Made by a program: the position numbers and the translations under genes. 64,000 nucleotides of DNA from assembly GCF_014648635.1 (NCBI RefSeq), contig NZ_BMRM01000012.1:1-64000 (forward strand), written 5' to 3'. This stretch comes from Streptomyces cinerochromogenes. GTDB taxonomy: Bacteria; Actinomycetota; Actinomycetes; Streptomycetales; Streptomycetaceae. The notes beneath the pieces were generated by a model. That model was not told the origin of the DNA. It saw nothing but the letters and a program-made list of their open reading frames with translations, and did not search any database. Below, piece after piece: positions 1-9,550 of this stretch (position 1 is the stretch's first letter; each line of letters begins with the position of its first letter).

Positions 1-397
1 TGCCGGCGACCAGGGGGGCGCCGGCGCGCTGGGCGATGTGCCGGGCGGCGACCTTGTCACCCAGGTCGCGGATGGCCTGCGGGGGCGGGCCGATCCAGAT
101 CAGGCCCGCGTCCAGCACCGCCTGGGCGAAGTCGGCGTTCTCCGAGAGGAAGCCGTAACCCGGATGGACGGCGTCCGCACCGGACTCGCGTGCGGCGTTC
201 AGGATCTTGTCGATGACCAGGTAACTGGTCGCCGGGGTGTCACCGCCCAGAGCGAACGCCTCATCCGCGGCGCGGACATGCAGAGCGTCCCGGTCCGGGT
301 CGGCGTAGACGGCCACGCTCGCGATCCCGGCGTCCCGGCAGGCCCGGGCCACGCGGACAGCGATTTCGCCACGGTTGGCGATGAGCACCTTGCGCAC
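1..397 (-). CDS. Acyl-CoA carboxylase alpha subunit (biotin carboxylase), N-terminal part; runs off left edge
   Basis: The visible 132 residues are the start of the biotin carboxylase domain of an AccA-type alpha subunit, which carboxylates enzyme-bound biotin using ATP and bicarbonate. The protein opens [15 protein letters not shown] and carries [10 protein letters not shown] at about residues 78-87, both hallmarks of the biotin carboxylase N-terminal domain. The rest of the enzyme (ATP-grasp and biotin carrier domains) would lie left of the window. I chose the GTG at 397 because a strong GGAGGGAG ribosome site sits about 5-16 bases upstream. The epsilon and beta subunits at 2231-4078 are on the same strand, and the biotin ligase birA is close by, so this is probably the biotinylated subunit of the same propionyl/acetyl-CoA carboxylase, making malonyl- or methylmalonyl-CoA. 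Confidence 0.93.
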   Translation of the reverse strand, partial: MRKVLIANRGEIAVRVARACRDAGIASVAVYADPDRDALHVRAADEAFALGGDTPATSYLVIDKILNAARESGADAVHPGYGFLSENADFAQAVLDAGLIWIGPPPQAIRDLGDKVAARHIAQRAGAPLVAG

Positions 398-751
398 GAT
401 TGAGGCTCCCTCCTTGAAACAAGCCGAGTTTAGGGACTGCCGACACGGCACTTCGACCCGTCCCCAGTGGTGAGCTTGCCCACACGGAGCGTGATACGAG
501 GCTCGCTCGACCCGCGAAAGCCCATGTCGCACCTCGGTACGCAGGACTCCTTCGGAAAACCCTAGCCCTGCCATGTGGCCAAGGTCTCTGTGAGGGCGTG
601 CTGCGGCCCACTCTGTTTCTTTGTCGAGTCCCTACGAATGGCCCAACGATTCTTTGCTGCCGCACGAACCCTTGTCCCCCGGTTTACCCGTTAGTAGCGT
701 TCGCGCTGTCCGGAACGTACCTGAGGTAACAGGCTGTCGGTGTGAGAGTGG
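398..751. other. 354-base intergenic region, no gene seen
   Basis: This gap separates the divergent carboxylase alpha gene and a membrane protein gene. It is visibly richer in A/T than its neighbours, and I see no reading frame with coding-type codon use. It most likely holds the two divergent promoters. I see no clear long palindrome or RNA gene. Confidence 0.5.
401..440 (-). promoter_or_regulatory. Candidate leader of the carboxylase alpha gene (RBS and possible -10)
   Basis: Reading leftward, a TAAACT hexamer (427-432) resembling a -10 box precedes a GGAGGGAG ribosome site (about 404-413) and the GTG start at 397. No convincing -35 box is visible, so the promoter part is tentative. Confidence 0.3.
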
Positions 752-1348
752 GTGGGCCCGGTGGTGCGCAGACCGGTGGCATGGGTCGTGGCGGTCGTCC
801 TCCTGGCGGAGGCCGTCTTCATCGCTGCGCTGAACTGGTTCCTCGGCATGGTCGTGGACCGGCAGGGCATGTCCCTGGCCGGCCTCGATCCGGACGTTAT
901 GGCGAGGACCTCGAAGATTGCTGGAGTGGTCTTCGGCCTGTACTTCGCGGTGTGCGCGCTGGTGGCCGTGCTCGTCGCGGTCCGCGACCGCGCCCCGGCC
1001 GGCCTCGGCCGCGTCCTGCTGATCAGCGCCGCCGTCGTGCACGGCCTGCTCGGCGCGTTCGCCTGGGGCCCGGTCGGCTGGAGGGCGTTCCTGTTCATGA
1101 TGGTCGTCCTCGCACTGATCGTGCTGCTCCTGGTGACGTACGACCGTGTGGGTGGCGTGGACGGCGGGGTGCCCGGCCGTGGTGTGCCGAGGCAGGGGGG
1201 CGACCCGGCCGCGGAGCCGGAGCCGGGCGCGGCGCCCGCCGGCGTGGGTGCGCCGACGAGCCGCGGGGACGAGCCGCAGGACGGGGACGAGGAGCCGCAG
1301 GACTCCGTCCCCGCCCAGATCACCGTTCCGGCGCCCACAACTCCGTGA
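752..1348 (+). CDS. Small four-helix membrane protein with acidic cytoplasmic or extracellular tail
   Basis: This 198-residue protein is not one I can name. Hydrophobic stretches at about residues 10-28, 55-77, 88-104 and 110-128 suggest four transmembrane helices. They are followed by a disordered tail of about 70 residues rich in Pro, Gly, Glu and Asp. The frame is closed by a stop at 743-745, so the start is the GTG at 752 or one of the GTGs at 761/764. Its 3' end overlaps the 3' end of the convergent maf gene by 29 bases. It is divergent from the carboxylase alpha gene. Function unknown. Confidence 0.7.
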   Translation: MGPVVRRPVAWVVAVVLLAEAVFIAALNWFLGMVVDRQGMSLAGLDPDVMARTSKIAGVVFGLYFAVCALVAVLVAVRDRAPAGLGRVLLISAAVVHGLLGAFAWGPVGWRAFLFMMVVLALIVLLLVTYDRVGGVDGGVPGRGVPRQGGDPAAEPEPGAAPAGVGAPTSRGDEPQDGDEEPQDSVPAQITVPAPTTP

Positions 1349-1937
1349 TGCCGACGCCCAGTTCGGCGAGGAGCCTGCGGATCAGGGGCAGGCTGATGCC
1401 GATCACGTTGCCGTGGTCGCCGTCGATGCCCTCGATGAACGGCGCCGAGCGGCCGTCCAGGGTGAACGCGCCGGCGACGTGCAGCGGCTCACCGGAGGCC
1501 ACGTAGGCGGCGATCTCCTCGTCGCTGGGCTCGCCGAACCGGACGACGGTGGACGCGGTCCCCGACACGTACCGCTTCGCCTCCGTGTCCCACACGCAGT
1601 GACCCGTCTGGAGGACACCGGCCCGCCCGCGCATGCTCTTCCAGCGGGCGGTGGCCTCCTCGGCGTCGGCCGGCTTGCCGAGCGCCTGCCCGTCCAGCTC
1701 CAGCACCGAGTCACAGCCGATCACCAGGGCGCCCTGCACCTCCGGCTTCGCCGCCACGACGCTCGCCTTGGCCTCGGCCAGGGCCAGCGCGAGCTCCGCC
1801 GGGGTGGGGGCGGTGACGGCGTCCTCGTCGACCCCGCTCACGATCACCTCGGGGGTGAGACCGGCCTGCCGGAGCAGGGCCAGCCGGGCGGGGGACTGGG
1901 AGGCGAGCACGAGTCGCCTGCGGTGTGTGGCAGTCAT
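1320..1937 (-). CDS. maf: Maf-family nucleoside triphosphate pyrophosphatase
   Basis: Maf/YhdE proteins hydrolyse non-canonical nucleoside triphosphates to monophosphates and are linked to septum formation. The 205-residue length fits the family. The N-terminal LASQSPAR (residues 11-18) is the family's S-x-SP-R signature loop, and IGCDSVL supplies the conserved Asp of the active site. The C-terminal [15 protein letters not shown] is the typical family ending. The gene lies downstream of the mmpB-like, epsilon and beta carboxylase genes on the same strand, an arrangement common in actinobacteria, and overlaps the convergent membrane-protein gene by 29 bases. Confidence 0.93.
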   Translation of the reverse strand: MTATHRRRLVLASQSPARLALLRQAGLTPEVIVSGVDEDAVTAPTPAELALALAEAKASVVAAKPEVQGALVIGCDSVLELDGQALGKPADAEEATARWKSMRGRAGVLQTGHCVWDTEAKRYVSGTASTVVRFGEPSDEEIAAYVASGEPLHVAGAFTLDGRSAPFIEGIDGDHGNVIGISLPLIRRLLAELGVGITELWAPER

Positions 1938-1969
1938 GCGGTCAGGTTAGTCAGGGTGCGCCGTGCGGC

Positions 1970-2098
1970 TCACCTCAGACCGCTGACGATCATGAACAGC
2001 ACCATGGCCAGGGCCATCAGGAAGCCGAGCCGCCGAAGCATGTTCTGCGCGTCGCGCAGCTCCTTCGGCGGCTCGTTCTCCGGGTCTGACCACAGCAT
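1970..2098 (-). CDS. 42-residue single-helix membrane protein, MmpB-like
   Basis: A 43-codon frame reads MLWSDPENEPPKELRDAQNM and ends in a hydrophobic helix (about residues 24-40, LGFLMALAMVLFMIV). It lies between maf and the epsilon subunit gene on the same strand. A short acidic cytoplasmic head with one C-terminal helix matches what I recall of the Streptomyces morphogenic membrane protein MmpB. That name is from memory and unverified. The upstream ribosome site is weak. Codon use is strongly GC-biased, supporting a real gene. Confidence 0.65.
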   Translation of the reverse strand: MLWSDPENEPPKELRDAQNMLRRLGFLMALAMVLFMIVSGLR

Positions 2099-2230
2099 TC
2101 CACCAGCGTGCGGCCTCGGCCGGGGGGGACGCCTGAGTAGGGGTACTCAAGTTCGCGCCCTGAGCCGTCCTCCTGTGCGCCCACGCGGCGGAGCCGCACG
2201 TCGATGCGGCCCGCCGCCCCTGTGTTCCGC

Positions 2231-2440
2231 CTAGCTCGGCCAGTACGTCCGGGTCCAGGATGCCGGGCCCGGGGCCGGGACGCGGGCCGTCGCGATCCTC
2301 GACGGGTCGGACCACGCGTCCTTCGGGGGCTCCGCGCCGGACGGCGTCGCCGCTGCCGCCGCGGCGCGGGCGCGGACCACCGCCAGGGCGGCGGCCAGCT
2401 CCTCCGGAGTCGGGTTGCCTCGTACGACCTTGATGTTCAT
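2231..2440 (-). CDS. Acyl-CoA carboxylase epsilon subunit
   Basis: A 69-residue protein beginning MNIKVVRGNPTPEELAAALA and ending in ARVPAPGPASWTRTYWPS, with an Ala-rich linker between. That head-linker-tail pattern, with a terminal Trp-Pro motif, is diagnostic of the actinobacterial AccE/PccE epsilon subunit, which stabilises the alpha-beta carboxylase complex. It starts 24 bases after the end of the beta subunit gene on the same strand, so the two are probably co-transcribed with beta first. In S. coelicolor the equivalent pair is called pccB-pccE. Confidence 0.93.
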   Translation of the reverse strand: MNIKVVRGNPTPEELAAALAVVRARAAAAAATPSGAEPPKDAWSDPSRIATARVPAPGPASWTRTYWPS

Positions 2441-2464
2441 GACCGCTCCCGGGGTCCGCGGGGC

Positions 2465-4078
<1,614 letters not shown>

Positions 4079-4188
4079 CGGGATGCGGCTCCCTGCCTGC
4101 TCAAAAGGGGGGACGGTTACTCATCCGTAGGGTAGTGGCGGGCCTGCGGATCAGCAGTGCGTCGTTTACCACACCTAGGGTGGCTTGC

Positions 4189-5049
4189 ATGACGCCGCAG
4201 AATCCATCAGACGACAGCCGCTGGTCCGACCTGGACCGTCCGCCCCTGAACGCCATGGCGCTGCGGCGCGGGCTGGTCCGGGAGGGGGGTCTGTACCGCG
4301 ACGTCCAGGTCGTGCAGCGGACCGGGTCCACCAACTCCGACCTCGCCGCGCTGGCCGCCGCCGGGAAGGCCGGTGAGGGCGCGGTGCTGGTGGCGGAGGA
4401 GCAGACGGCCGGCCGGGGGCGCCTGGACCGCCGCTGGACGGCACCGCCGCGCTCGGGTCTCTTCTTCTCCGTGGTGCTGAAGCCCGCCGAGGTGCCGGTG
4501 GCCCGCTGGGGGTGGCTGCCGCTGCTGACGGGTGTGGCGGTGGCGACCGGGCTGGCGCGGGCGGCGGGGGTCGACACGGCGCTCAAGTGGCCGAACGACC
4601 TGCTGGTGACCGTGGGCGGCCAGGAGCGCAAGGCCGGGGGCATCCTCGCCGAGCGGGCCGGGGACGACGGGGTCGTCATCGGCGTGGGCGTCAACGTCAC
4701 CCTGCGGGAGGAGGAGCTTCCCGTCCCGCAGGCGGGGTCGCTGGCGCTGGCCGGGGCGCGGGGGACGGACCGGGACCCGCTGCTGCGGGCCGTGCTGCGG
4801 TCGCTGGAGGAGTGGTACGGGCGCTGGCGGGCGGCGGGCGGCGATCCCGCGGCGAGCGGGCTCCAGGAGACCTACACGGCGGGCTGCGCGACGCTCGGGC
4901 GCGTGGTGCGGGCCGAGTTGCCCGGGGACCGGGCGGTGGTGGGGGAGGCCGTGGCGCTGGACGGGGACGGGCGCCTGATCATCGCCACGGAGGAGGGGGT
5001 TCAGGAGCCGGTGGGGGCGGGGGACATCGTCCATCTGCGGCCGGCCTGA
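4189..5049 (+). CDS. birA: Biotin--[acetyl-CoA-carboxylase] ligase
   Basis: The enzyme activates biotin with ATP and attaches it to the carrier lysine of carboxylase alpha subunits. The 286-residue product has the biotin/ATP loop GRGRLDRRW (residues 75-83), the substrate motif TGSTNSD (45-51), KWPNDLL (133-139) and KAGGIL. It has no N-terminal helix-turn-helix, so it is the monofunctional ligase type rather than a biotin-sensing repressor. I prefer the ATG at 4189, with AGGG about 8 bases upstream, over an in-frame start at 4135 that would add non-homologous residues. It is divergent from pccB. Confidence 0.94.
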   Translation: MTPQNPSDDSRWSDLDRPPLNAMALRRGLVREGGLYRDVQVVQRTGSTNSDLAALAAAGKAGEGAVLVAEEQTAGRGRLDRRWTAPPRSGLFFSVVLKPAEVPVARWGWLPLLTGVAVATGLARAAGVDTALKWPNDLLVTVGGQERKAGGILAERAGDDGVVIGVGVNVTLREEELPVPQAGSLALAGARGTDRDPLLRAVLRSLEEWYGRWRAAGGDPAASGLQETYTAGCATLGRVVRAELPGDRAVVGEAVALDGDGRLIIATEEGVQEPVGAGDIVHLRPA

Positions 5050-5085
5050 GGGAAGCCCGCGCTGCCGCTGCCGCTGCCGGTGAGC

Positions 5086-5120
5086 GAGGGGGCGGGGAAC
5101 CGCGCGACCAGCCACCGGGG
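5086..5120 (+). repeat. Copy 1 of a dispersed GC-rich intergenic repeat
   Basis: The stretch GGGGGCGGGGAACCGCGCGA, followed by CCAGCC, resembles a second copy at 15867-15902 and an inverted, more degenerate one at 22503-22539. The core GGGGCGCGGGGAAC..CGCG recurs in many Streptomyces intergenic regions, as I recall. All three copies here lie just 3' of a gene. Confidence 0.55.
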
Positions 5121-5334
5121 GACCGTCGGCCGGGGACGGCGGGGCGCCCCGGACCTGCCCCGATGCGGGGGCCCGGGGGCGCGGACCCGGGGTGGTCGGC
5201 GCCGATGCCGCTCCGCGTACCCGGTGCCGGGAAGCGACCCGTCGGCCGAACCCTACGGAGTGAGCTGGCGCACACCTGCCGTAGAGTTGAGGCCGGTCGA
5301 TACCTGACCGCGGCAGATCGGAAGGGCAGCAGGC

Positions 5335-6462
5335 GTGACCGTCGACGACACGGGCTCCGGCGCTGGCGGGGACGGCCGGGTGGACCCCCACGCCCCCGAC
5401 ACCGGCGAGGACCCGCTGGCCCTGCGGCTCGAACAGCTCATCCTGGGCGCCGAGCGCCGCTACACCCCGTTCCAGGCCGCCCGCAGCGCCGGTGTCTCCA
5501 TGGAGCTGGCGTCCCGGTTCTGGCGGGCCATGGGCTTCGCGGACATCGGGCAGGCGAAGGCCCTCACCGAGGCCGACGTGCTGGCGCTGCGCCGCCTCGC
5601 CGGTCTGGTGGAGGCGGGGCTGCTCAGCGAGGCCATGGCGGTGCAGGTGGCCCGGTCCACCGGGCAGACCACCGCCCGTTTGGCGGAGTGGCAGATCGAT
5701 TCCTTCCTGGAGGGGCTGACCGAGCCGCCGGAGCCGGGCATGACCCGGACCGAGGTGACGTACCCGATCGTCGAACTGCTCCTGCCCGAGCTGGAGGAGT
5801 TCCTCGTCTACGTCTGGCGCCGCCAGCTCGCGGCCTCCGCCGGACGGGTCGTGCAGACCGGGGACGACGAGGAGATGGTCGACCGTCGGCTCGCCGTCGG
5901 CTTCGCCGACCTCGTCGGCTTCACCCGGCTCACCCGCCGTATGGAGGAGGAGGAGCTCGGCGAGCTGGTCGAGGCGTTCGAGACCACCGCGGCCGACCTG
6001 GTGGCCGCGCGCGGCGGCCGGCTCATCAAGACCCTCGGCGACGAGGTGCTGTACGCCGCGGACGACGCGGGCACGGCCGCGGACATCGCGCTGCGGCTGG
6101 TGGAGACGCTGTCGAACGACGAGACCATGCCGGAGCTGCGGGTCGGCATGGCGTTCGGCACGGTGACCACCCGCATGGGCGATGTGTTCGGTACGACGGT
6201 GAACCTGGCCTCCCGGCTGACCTCCATAGCCCCGCGCGACGCCGTCCTCGTCGACAGTGCCTTCGCCGAGGAGCTGATCCGCACCGGCGAGGCGCCCGCC
6301 TCGGAGGCGGAGGCCGCGGAGGCCGCGGCGGCCGCCGAGAAGGAGGGCGAGGACCCGCCGGTCTACCGCTTCGCGCTCCAGCCGATGTGGCAGCGCCCGG
6401 TGCGCGGGCTCGGCGTGGTCGAGCCGTGGCTCCTCACGCGCCGCGACGACCGGCCCTCGTAG
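5335..6462 (+). CDS. cya: Class III adenylate cyclase
   Basis: Makes cAMP from ATP. The 375-residue protein has a catalytic domain from about residue 185. It contains FADLVGFT (190-197, first metal Asp), KTLGDEVLY (232-240, substrate-reading Lys and second metal Asp) and TTVNLASRLT (287-296, transition-state Asn and Arg). The first 170 residues are helical and resemble the regulatory domain of mycobacterial Rv1264-type cyclases, which senses pH. There is no membrane segment, so the enzyme should be soluble. The GTG start at 5335 follows a purine-rich GGAAGGGCAG. In S. coelicolor cya supports spore germination and aerial growth. A hairpin terminator follows. Confidence 0.93.
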   Translation: MTVDDTGSGAGGDGRVDPHAPDTGEDPLALRLEQLILGAERRYTPFQAARSAGVSMELASRFWRAMGFADIGQAKALTEADVLALRRLAGLVEAGLLSEAMAVQVARSTGQTTARLAEWQIDSFLEGLTEPPEPGMTRTEVTYPIVELLLPELEEFLVYVWRRQLAASAGRVVQTGDDEEMVDRRLAVGFADLVGFTRLTRRMEEEELGELVEAFETTAADLVAARGGRLIKTLGDEVLYAADDAGTAADIALRLVETLSNDETMPELRVGMAFGTVTTRMGDVFGTTVNLASRLTSIAPRDAVLVDSAFAEELIRTGEAPASEAEAAEAAAAAEKEGEDPPVYRFALQPMWQRPVRGLGVVEPWLLTRRDDRPS

Positions 6463-6548
6463 GACCTCTCTTCCGGATCATGCCGGGGTCGCGAAAGAGA
6501 GGCCCTGGACGCCGGTCCCGGACGGCCGCTCCCAGGGGGTTTCCCTTC

Positions 6549-6573
6549 GGATCAGCCGCGTCCGCGCTGATCC
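6549..6573. terminator. Hairpin between convergent cya and the 6584 gene
   Basis: Perfect 8-bp inverted repeat GGATCAGC/GCTGATCC with a 9-base loop, flanked by complementary GGGAG-type tracts. It lies between two converging genes, so it probably terminates transcription from both sides. Confidence 0.6.
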
Positions 6574-6583
6574 GGGAGCCCCC

Positions 6584-7177
6584 TCAGCCGCCGTCGGGCA
6601 CGTCCACGCACAGGCCGATCACCGGGACGCACACCCCGCCCGGTTCCGGTTCGACCGGGGTGCGGCTCGGGGTGGGGGTCCGGGCCGGTGTGGGGGCCGG
6701 GCGTGGGGCGGACGCCGTGGGACCGGGCCGCGGTGTGCCGTGGGTGTCCGGGGTCTCGGCCGGTGCGGCCGTCGGTACGGCGCTGTGGCCGGGCGTCGGC
6801 GGGGCCGTGTGCGGTGCCGTGCGGGCCGCCGGGGATCCGGCCGGCGCCGGCACGAGACTCCGGCCGCCCATGACCGAGGTCGCCGAGGGCAGCGCGGTGG
6901 GGGCGGCGGCGAGGGTGGCCGAGGTGTTCCCGGAGTGGTCCGGGGCCGTGCCGCCCGCTTCGAGGCGGGGCTCGGCCTCCGCGGTGCCGGGTCCGCCGGC
7001 CCCCGGCTCCGGGGTGACCCGGACCAGACCGAGCACCCCGGCGGCCAGGGCCAGGCCGCCGGCCGCGAACAGCACCTTGCGGGGACGGGGCTTGCGGTGC
7101 CGCCCGCGCCGTCCTCCCGGCGTGCGCTCCGGCGCGGGGTGCTGCTCCGCGCCGGACCGTGCAGGTATCGGTGTCAT
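6584..7177 (-). CDS. Membrane-anchored or secreted Pro/Thr-rich protein of unknown function
   Basis: A 197-residue protein with a basic Arg-rich head (residues about 10-33), one hydrophobic helix (about 35-52) and a long Pro/Thr/Ala/Ser-rich tail. It ends in a short segment with two cysteines (GGVCVPVIGLCVDVPDGG). The layout suggests a type II anchored or secreted protein with a low-complexity stalk and a small disulfide-bonded tip. I chose the ATG at 7177 because GGGGAGGG precedes it; an in-frame start at 7273 lacks such a site. Converges with cya. Confidence 0.65.
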   Translation of the reverse strand: MTPIPARSGAEQHPAPERTPGGRRGRHRKPRPRKVLFAAGGLALAAGVLGLVRVTPEPGAGGPGTAEAEPRLEAGGTAPDHSGNTSATLAAAPTALPSATSVMGGRSLVPAPAGSPAARTAPHTAPPTPGHSAVPTAAPAETPDTHGTPRPGPTASAPRPAPTPARTPTPSRTPVEPEPGGVCVPVIGLCVDVPDGG

Positions 7178-7376
7178 GGGTTCCCTCCCCGCCGCGCGCC
7201 GGGGGCGCGCCGTGGCGGAGCGCACGCTATGCGCTCCTGTGGGCGATGTGCGGGGAGACGGTCGGGTTGTCACTCGAACGGGCGAACGGGCGTAGACCCC
7301 CGGGCTTCCCGGGACGGGGTGCGGCTGCGATGATCGGGCCGACGGTCAGTTAACCCGCGTTAACCGGAGGGGTGTC

Positions 7377-8171
7377 ATGAGCGAGGAGCGGTTCGGGGAG
7401 TTCGTGCTGGTGCGGCGGCACGGGTACGTCGCGGAGCTGGTGCTGGACCGGCCCAAGGCGATGAACGCCGTCTCCACGGAGATGGCCCGCTCCCTCGCGG
7501 GCGCGTGTTCCGCGCTGGCCGGCGACCGGGACGCCCGGGTGGTCGTGCTCACCTCGTCGCACGAGCGGGCGTTCTGTGTGGGCGCGGACCTGAAGGAGCG
7601 GAACTCCTTCACCGACGCCGACCTGGTACGGCAGCGGCCGGTGGCGCGGGCCGCCTACACCGGGGTGCTGGAGCTGCCGATGCCGACGATCGCGGCCGTG
7701 CACGGCTTCGCGCTGGGCGGCGGGTTCGAGCTGGCGCTGTCCTGCGACCTGATCGTGGCCGACGGTACGGCCGTGGTGGGGCTGCCGGAGGTCTCCGTGG
7801 GCGTCATCCCGGGCGGCGGCGGTACCCAGCTGCTGCCCCGGCGGGTCGGCGCGGCGCGCGCGGCCGAGCTGGTCTTCTCGGCGCGGCGGGTGGAGGCCGC
7901 GGAGGCGGCCGAGCTGGGTCTGGTGGACCGGGTGGTGGACGCCGGCCGCGACCGCGAGGAGGCGCTGGCGCTCGCTGAGCGGATCGCGGCGAACTCGCCG
8001 GTGGGCCTGCGCGCCGCCAAGCGGGCCCTGCGGCTGGGGCACGGCCTGGACCTCCGGGCCGGCCTCGAGGTCGAGGACGCGGCGTGGCGGTCGGTGGCGT
8101 TCTCCGGGGACCGGGCGGAGGGTGTCGCCGCGTTCAACGAGAAGCGCAAGCCGCAGTGGCCGGGGGAGTAG
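7377..8171 (+). CDS. Enoyl-CoA hydratase / crotonase family protein
   Basis: A 264-residue crotonase-fold enzyme. The oxyanion-hole segment HGFALGGGFELALSCD (around residues 108-123) and the LPEVSVGVIPGGGGTQLLPR segment carry both glutamates expected of a true hydratase (one in GGGFE, one in LPE). Hydration of trans-2-enoyl-CoA in fatty acid or branched amino acid breakdown is therefore chemically possible. The exact substrate cannot be read from sequence. The ATG at 7377 follows GGAGGGG. It stands alone between a divergent secreted-protein gene and the GGDEF gene. Confidence 0.88.
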   Translation: MSEERFGEFVLVRRHGYVAELVLDRPKAMNAVSTEMARSLAGACSALAGDRDARVVVLTSSHERAFCVGADLKERNSFTDADLVRQRPVARAAYTGVLELPMPTIAAVHGFALGGGFELALSCDLIVADGTAVVGLPEVSVGVIPGGGGTQLLPRRVGAARAAELVFSARRVEAAEAAELGLVDRVVDAGRDREEALALAERIAANSPVGLRAAKRALRLGHGLDLRAGLEVEDAAWRSVAFSGDRAEGVAAFNEKRKPQWPGE

Positions 8172-8325
8172 GGCACCGTGCGCCGTGGCCCGGTGCGAGT
8201 GCCCCGGGGGCGCGGTCAGCCGCGTGGCCGGCACCCTGCACCCGCACCCGGGGACGCGCCGGAACCCGCCACCTGATCGCCGCACCAATGCCCCGTACCG
8301 GCACATTCCTCCCTAACCTGGAGTA

Positions 8326-9468
8326 ATGGCTGAGGACAAGCGGCTAGCCGCAGTCGTGGCGCTGGCGCAGGGCATGGCGGCGGCGCACACCCCGCGGGAG
8401 TGCTGGCAGGCCGCCGCCCGAGGCGCCTGCCGCGCGCTGGACGGCAGCTTCGCCGCGCTGTCGGTGTGGGAGCGGGAGCTGGGCCGGCTGCGCGTCCTGG
8501 CGAACGTCGGGGACCGCGCCCCGGACGAGGAGGAGTTCCCCGAGTCGGAGACCTACCCGGTGCACCAGTTCCCGGAGATCACCGAGTTCCTGCACGAGCG
8601 GTGGGCCGGCGGCGGGGGTCCCAACGCCTGGGTGGAGACGGCCGCGGGTACGGCGAAGGGCACCCCCGGCTACTTCCACCAGCGCGTCGCCGCCCTGCGC
8701 CGCCGGGGCCGCGGCTGCTGCGTCGTCGCCCCCGTCGTCCTGCACGGCCGGGCCTGGGGCGAGCTGTACGTGGCGCGTGCGGTCGGCGAGCCGCTCTTCG
8801 CGCGGGCCGACGCCGACTTCGCCACCGTGCTCGCCGCCGTCGTCGCCGCGGGCATCGCGCAGACCGAGCGGCTGGAGGAGGCCCGCCGGCTCGCGTACAC
8901 CGACGCCCTGACCGGACTCGCCAACCGCCGGGCCGTGGACGTGCGCCTGGGCGAGGCGGTGGAACGGCACCGCGCCGAGGGCGTGGTCGTCAGTCTCGTC
9001 GTGTGCGATCTGAACGGGCTCAAGCGGGTCAACGACACCCTGGGGCACGCCGTCGGCGACCGCCTCCTCGAACGCTTCGGTTCGGTGCTGTCGCTGTGCG
9101 GCGCGATGGTGCCGGGCGCGCTGGCCGCCCGGCTCGGCGGGGACGAGTTCTGTCTGCTCGCGGTCGGGCCGCCCGCCGACGAGGTGGTGAAGGCCGCGGA
9201 CGAGCTGTGCCGGCGGGCCGGGGAGCTGGAGCCGGGGGAGGGCGTCGCGTGCGGGGTCGCCTCGACCGAGGACCCGATCGGCGAGGTGCGCGACGCCCGC
9301 CGGCTGTTCCGGCTCGCGGACGCCGCCCAGTACCGGGCGAAGGCGATGCGCCTGGATCGGCCGGTGGTGGCCGGCCGGGAGGGGCCGGACGACCCGGTCG
9401 TACGGCTGGCCGACGAGCCGCCGCCCTCGCGGGCCGAGCGGCGGCGGTTCCGCGGGCGCCGGCCGTGA
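8326..9468 (+). CDS. GAF-GGDEF diguanylate cyclase
   Basis: A 380-residue signalling protein. Residues about 10-175 form a GAF-like sensor and residues about 188-345 a GGDEF domain with an intact RLGGDEF active-site loop (269-275), so it should make cyclic di-GMP from two GTP. The metal-binding CDLNGLKRVNDTLGH stretch (227-241) is complete. The position where an inhibitory RxxD I-site would stand (a few residues before GGDEF) reads PGALAA, so product inhibition there is unlikely. No transmembrane helix. Cyclic di-GMP controls BldD and the onset of sporulation in Streptomyces. The S. coelicolor equivalent may be CdgE, which I could not verify. Confidence 0.9.
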   Translation: MAEDKRLAAVVALAQGMAAAHTPRECWQAAARGACRALDGSFAALSVWERELGRLRVLANVGDRAPDEEEFPESETYPVHQFPEITEFLHERWAGGGGPNAWVETAAGTAKGTPGYFHQRVAALRRRGRGCCVVAPVVLHGRAWGELYVARAVGEPLFARADADFATVLAAVVAAGIAQTERLEEARRLAYTDALTGLANRRAVDVRLGEAVERHRAEGVVVSLVVCDLNGLKRVNDTLGHAVGDRLLERFGSVLSLCGAMVPGALAARLGGDEFCLLAVGPPADEVVKAADELCRRAGELEPGEGVACGVASTEDPIGEVRDARRLFRLADAAQYRAKAMRLDRPVVAGREGPDDPVVRLADEPPPSRAERRRFRGRRP

Positions 9469-9550
9469 GGCGAAGCCCACACCGGACGGTAAGGGTCACC
9501 CCCGGTCCCCACTAGTGACATCCTCGCATTCAATGCGTACGCTCCTGAAT

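Noticed and set aside
4512-7295. A 927-codon frame on the plus strand across birA and cya.
   Set aside because: It is Gly/Arg/Ala-rich, overlaps two clear enzymes in another frame and reflects GC-rich codon bias only.
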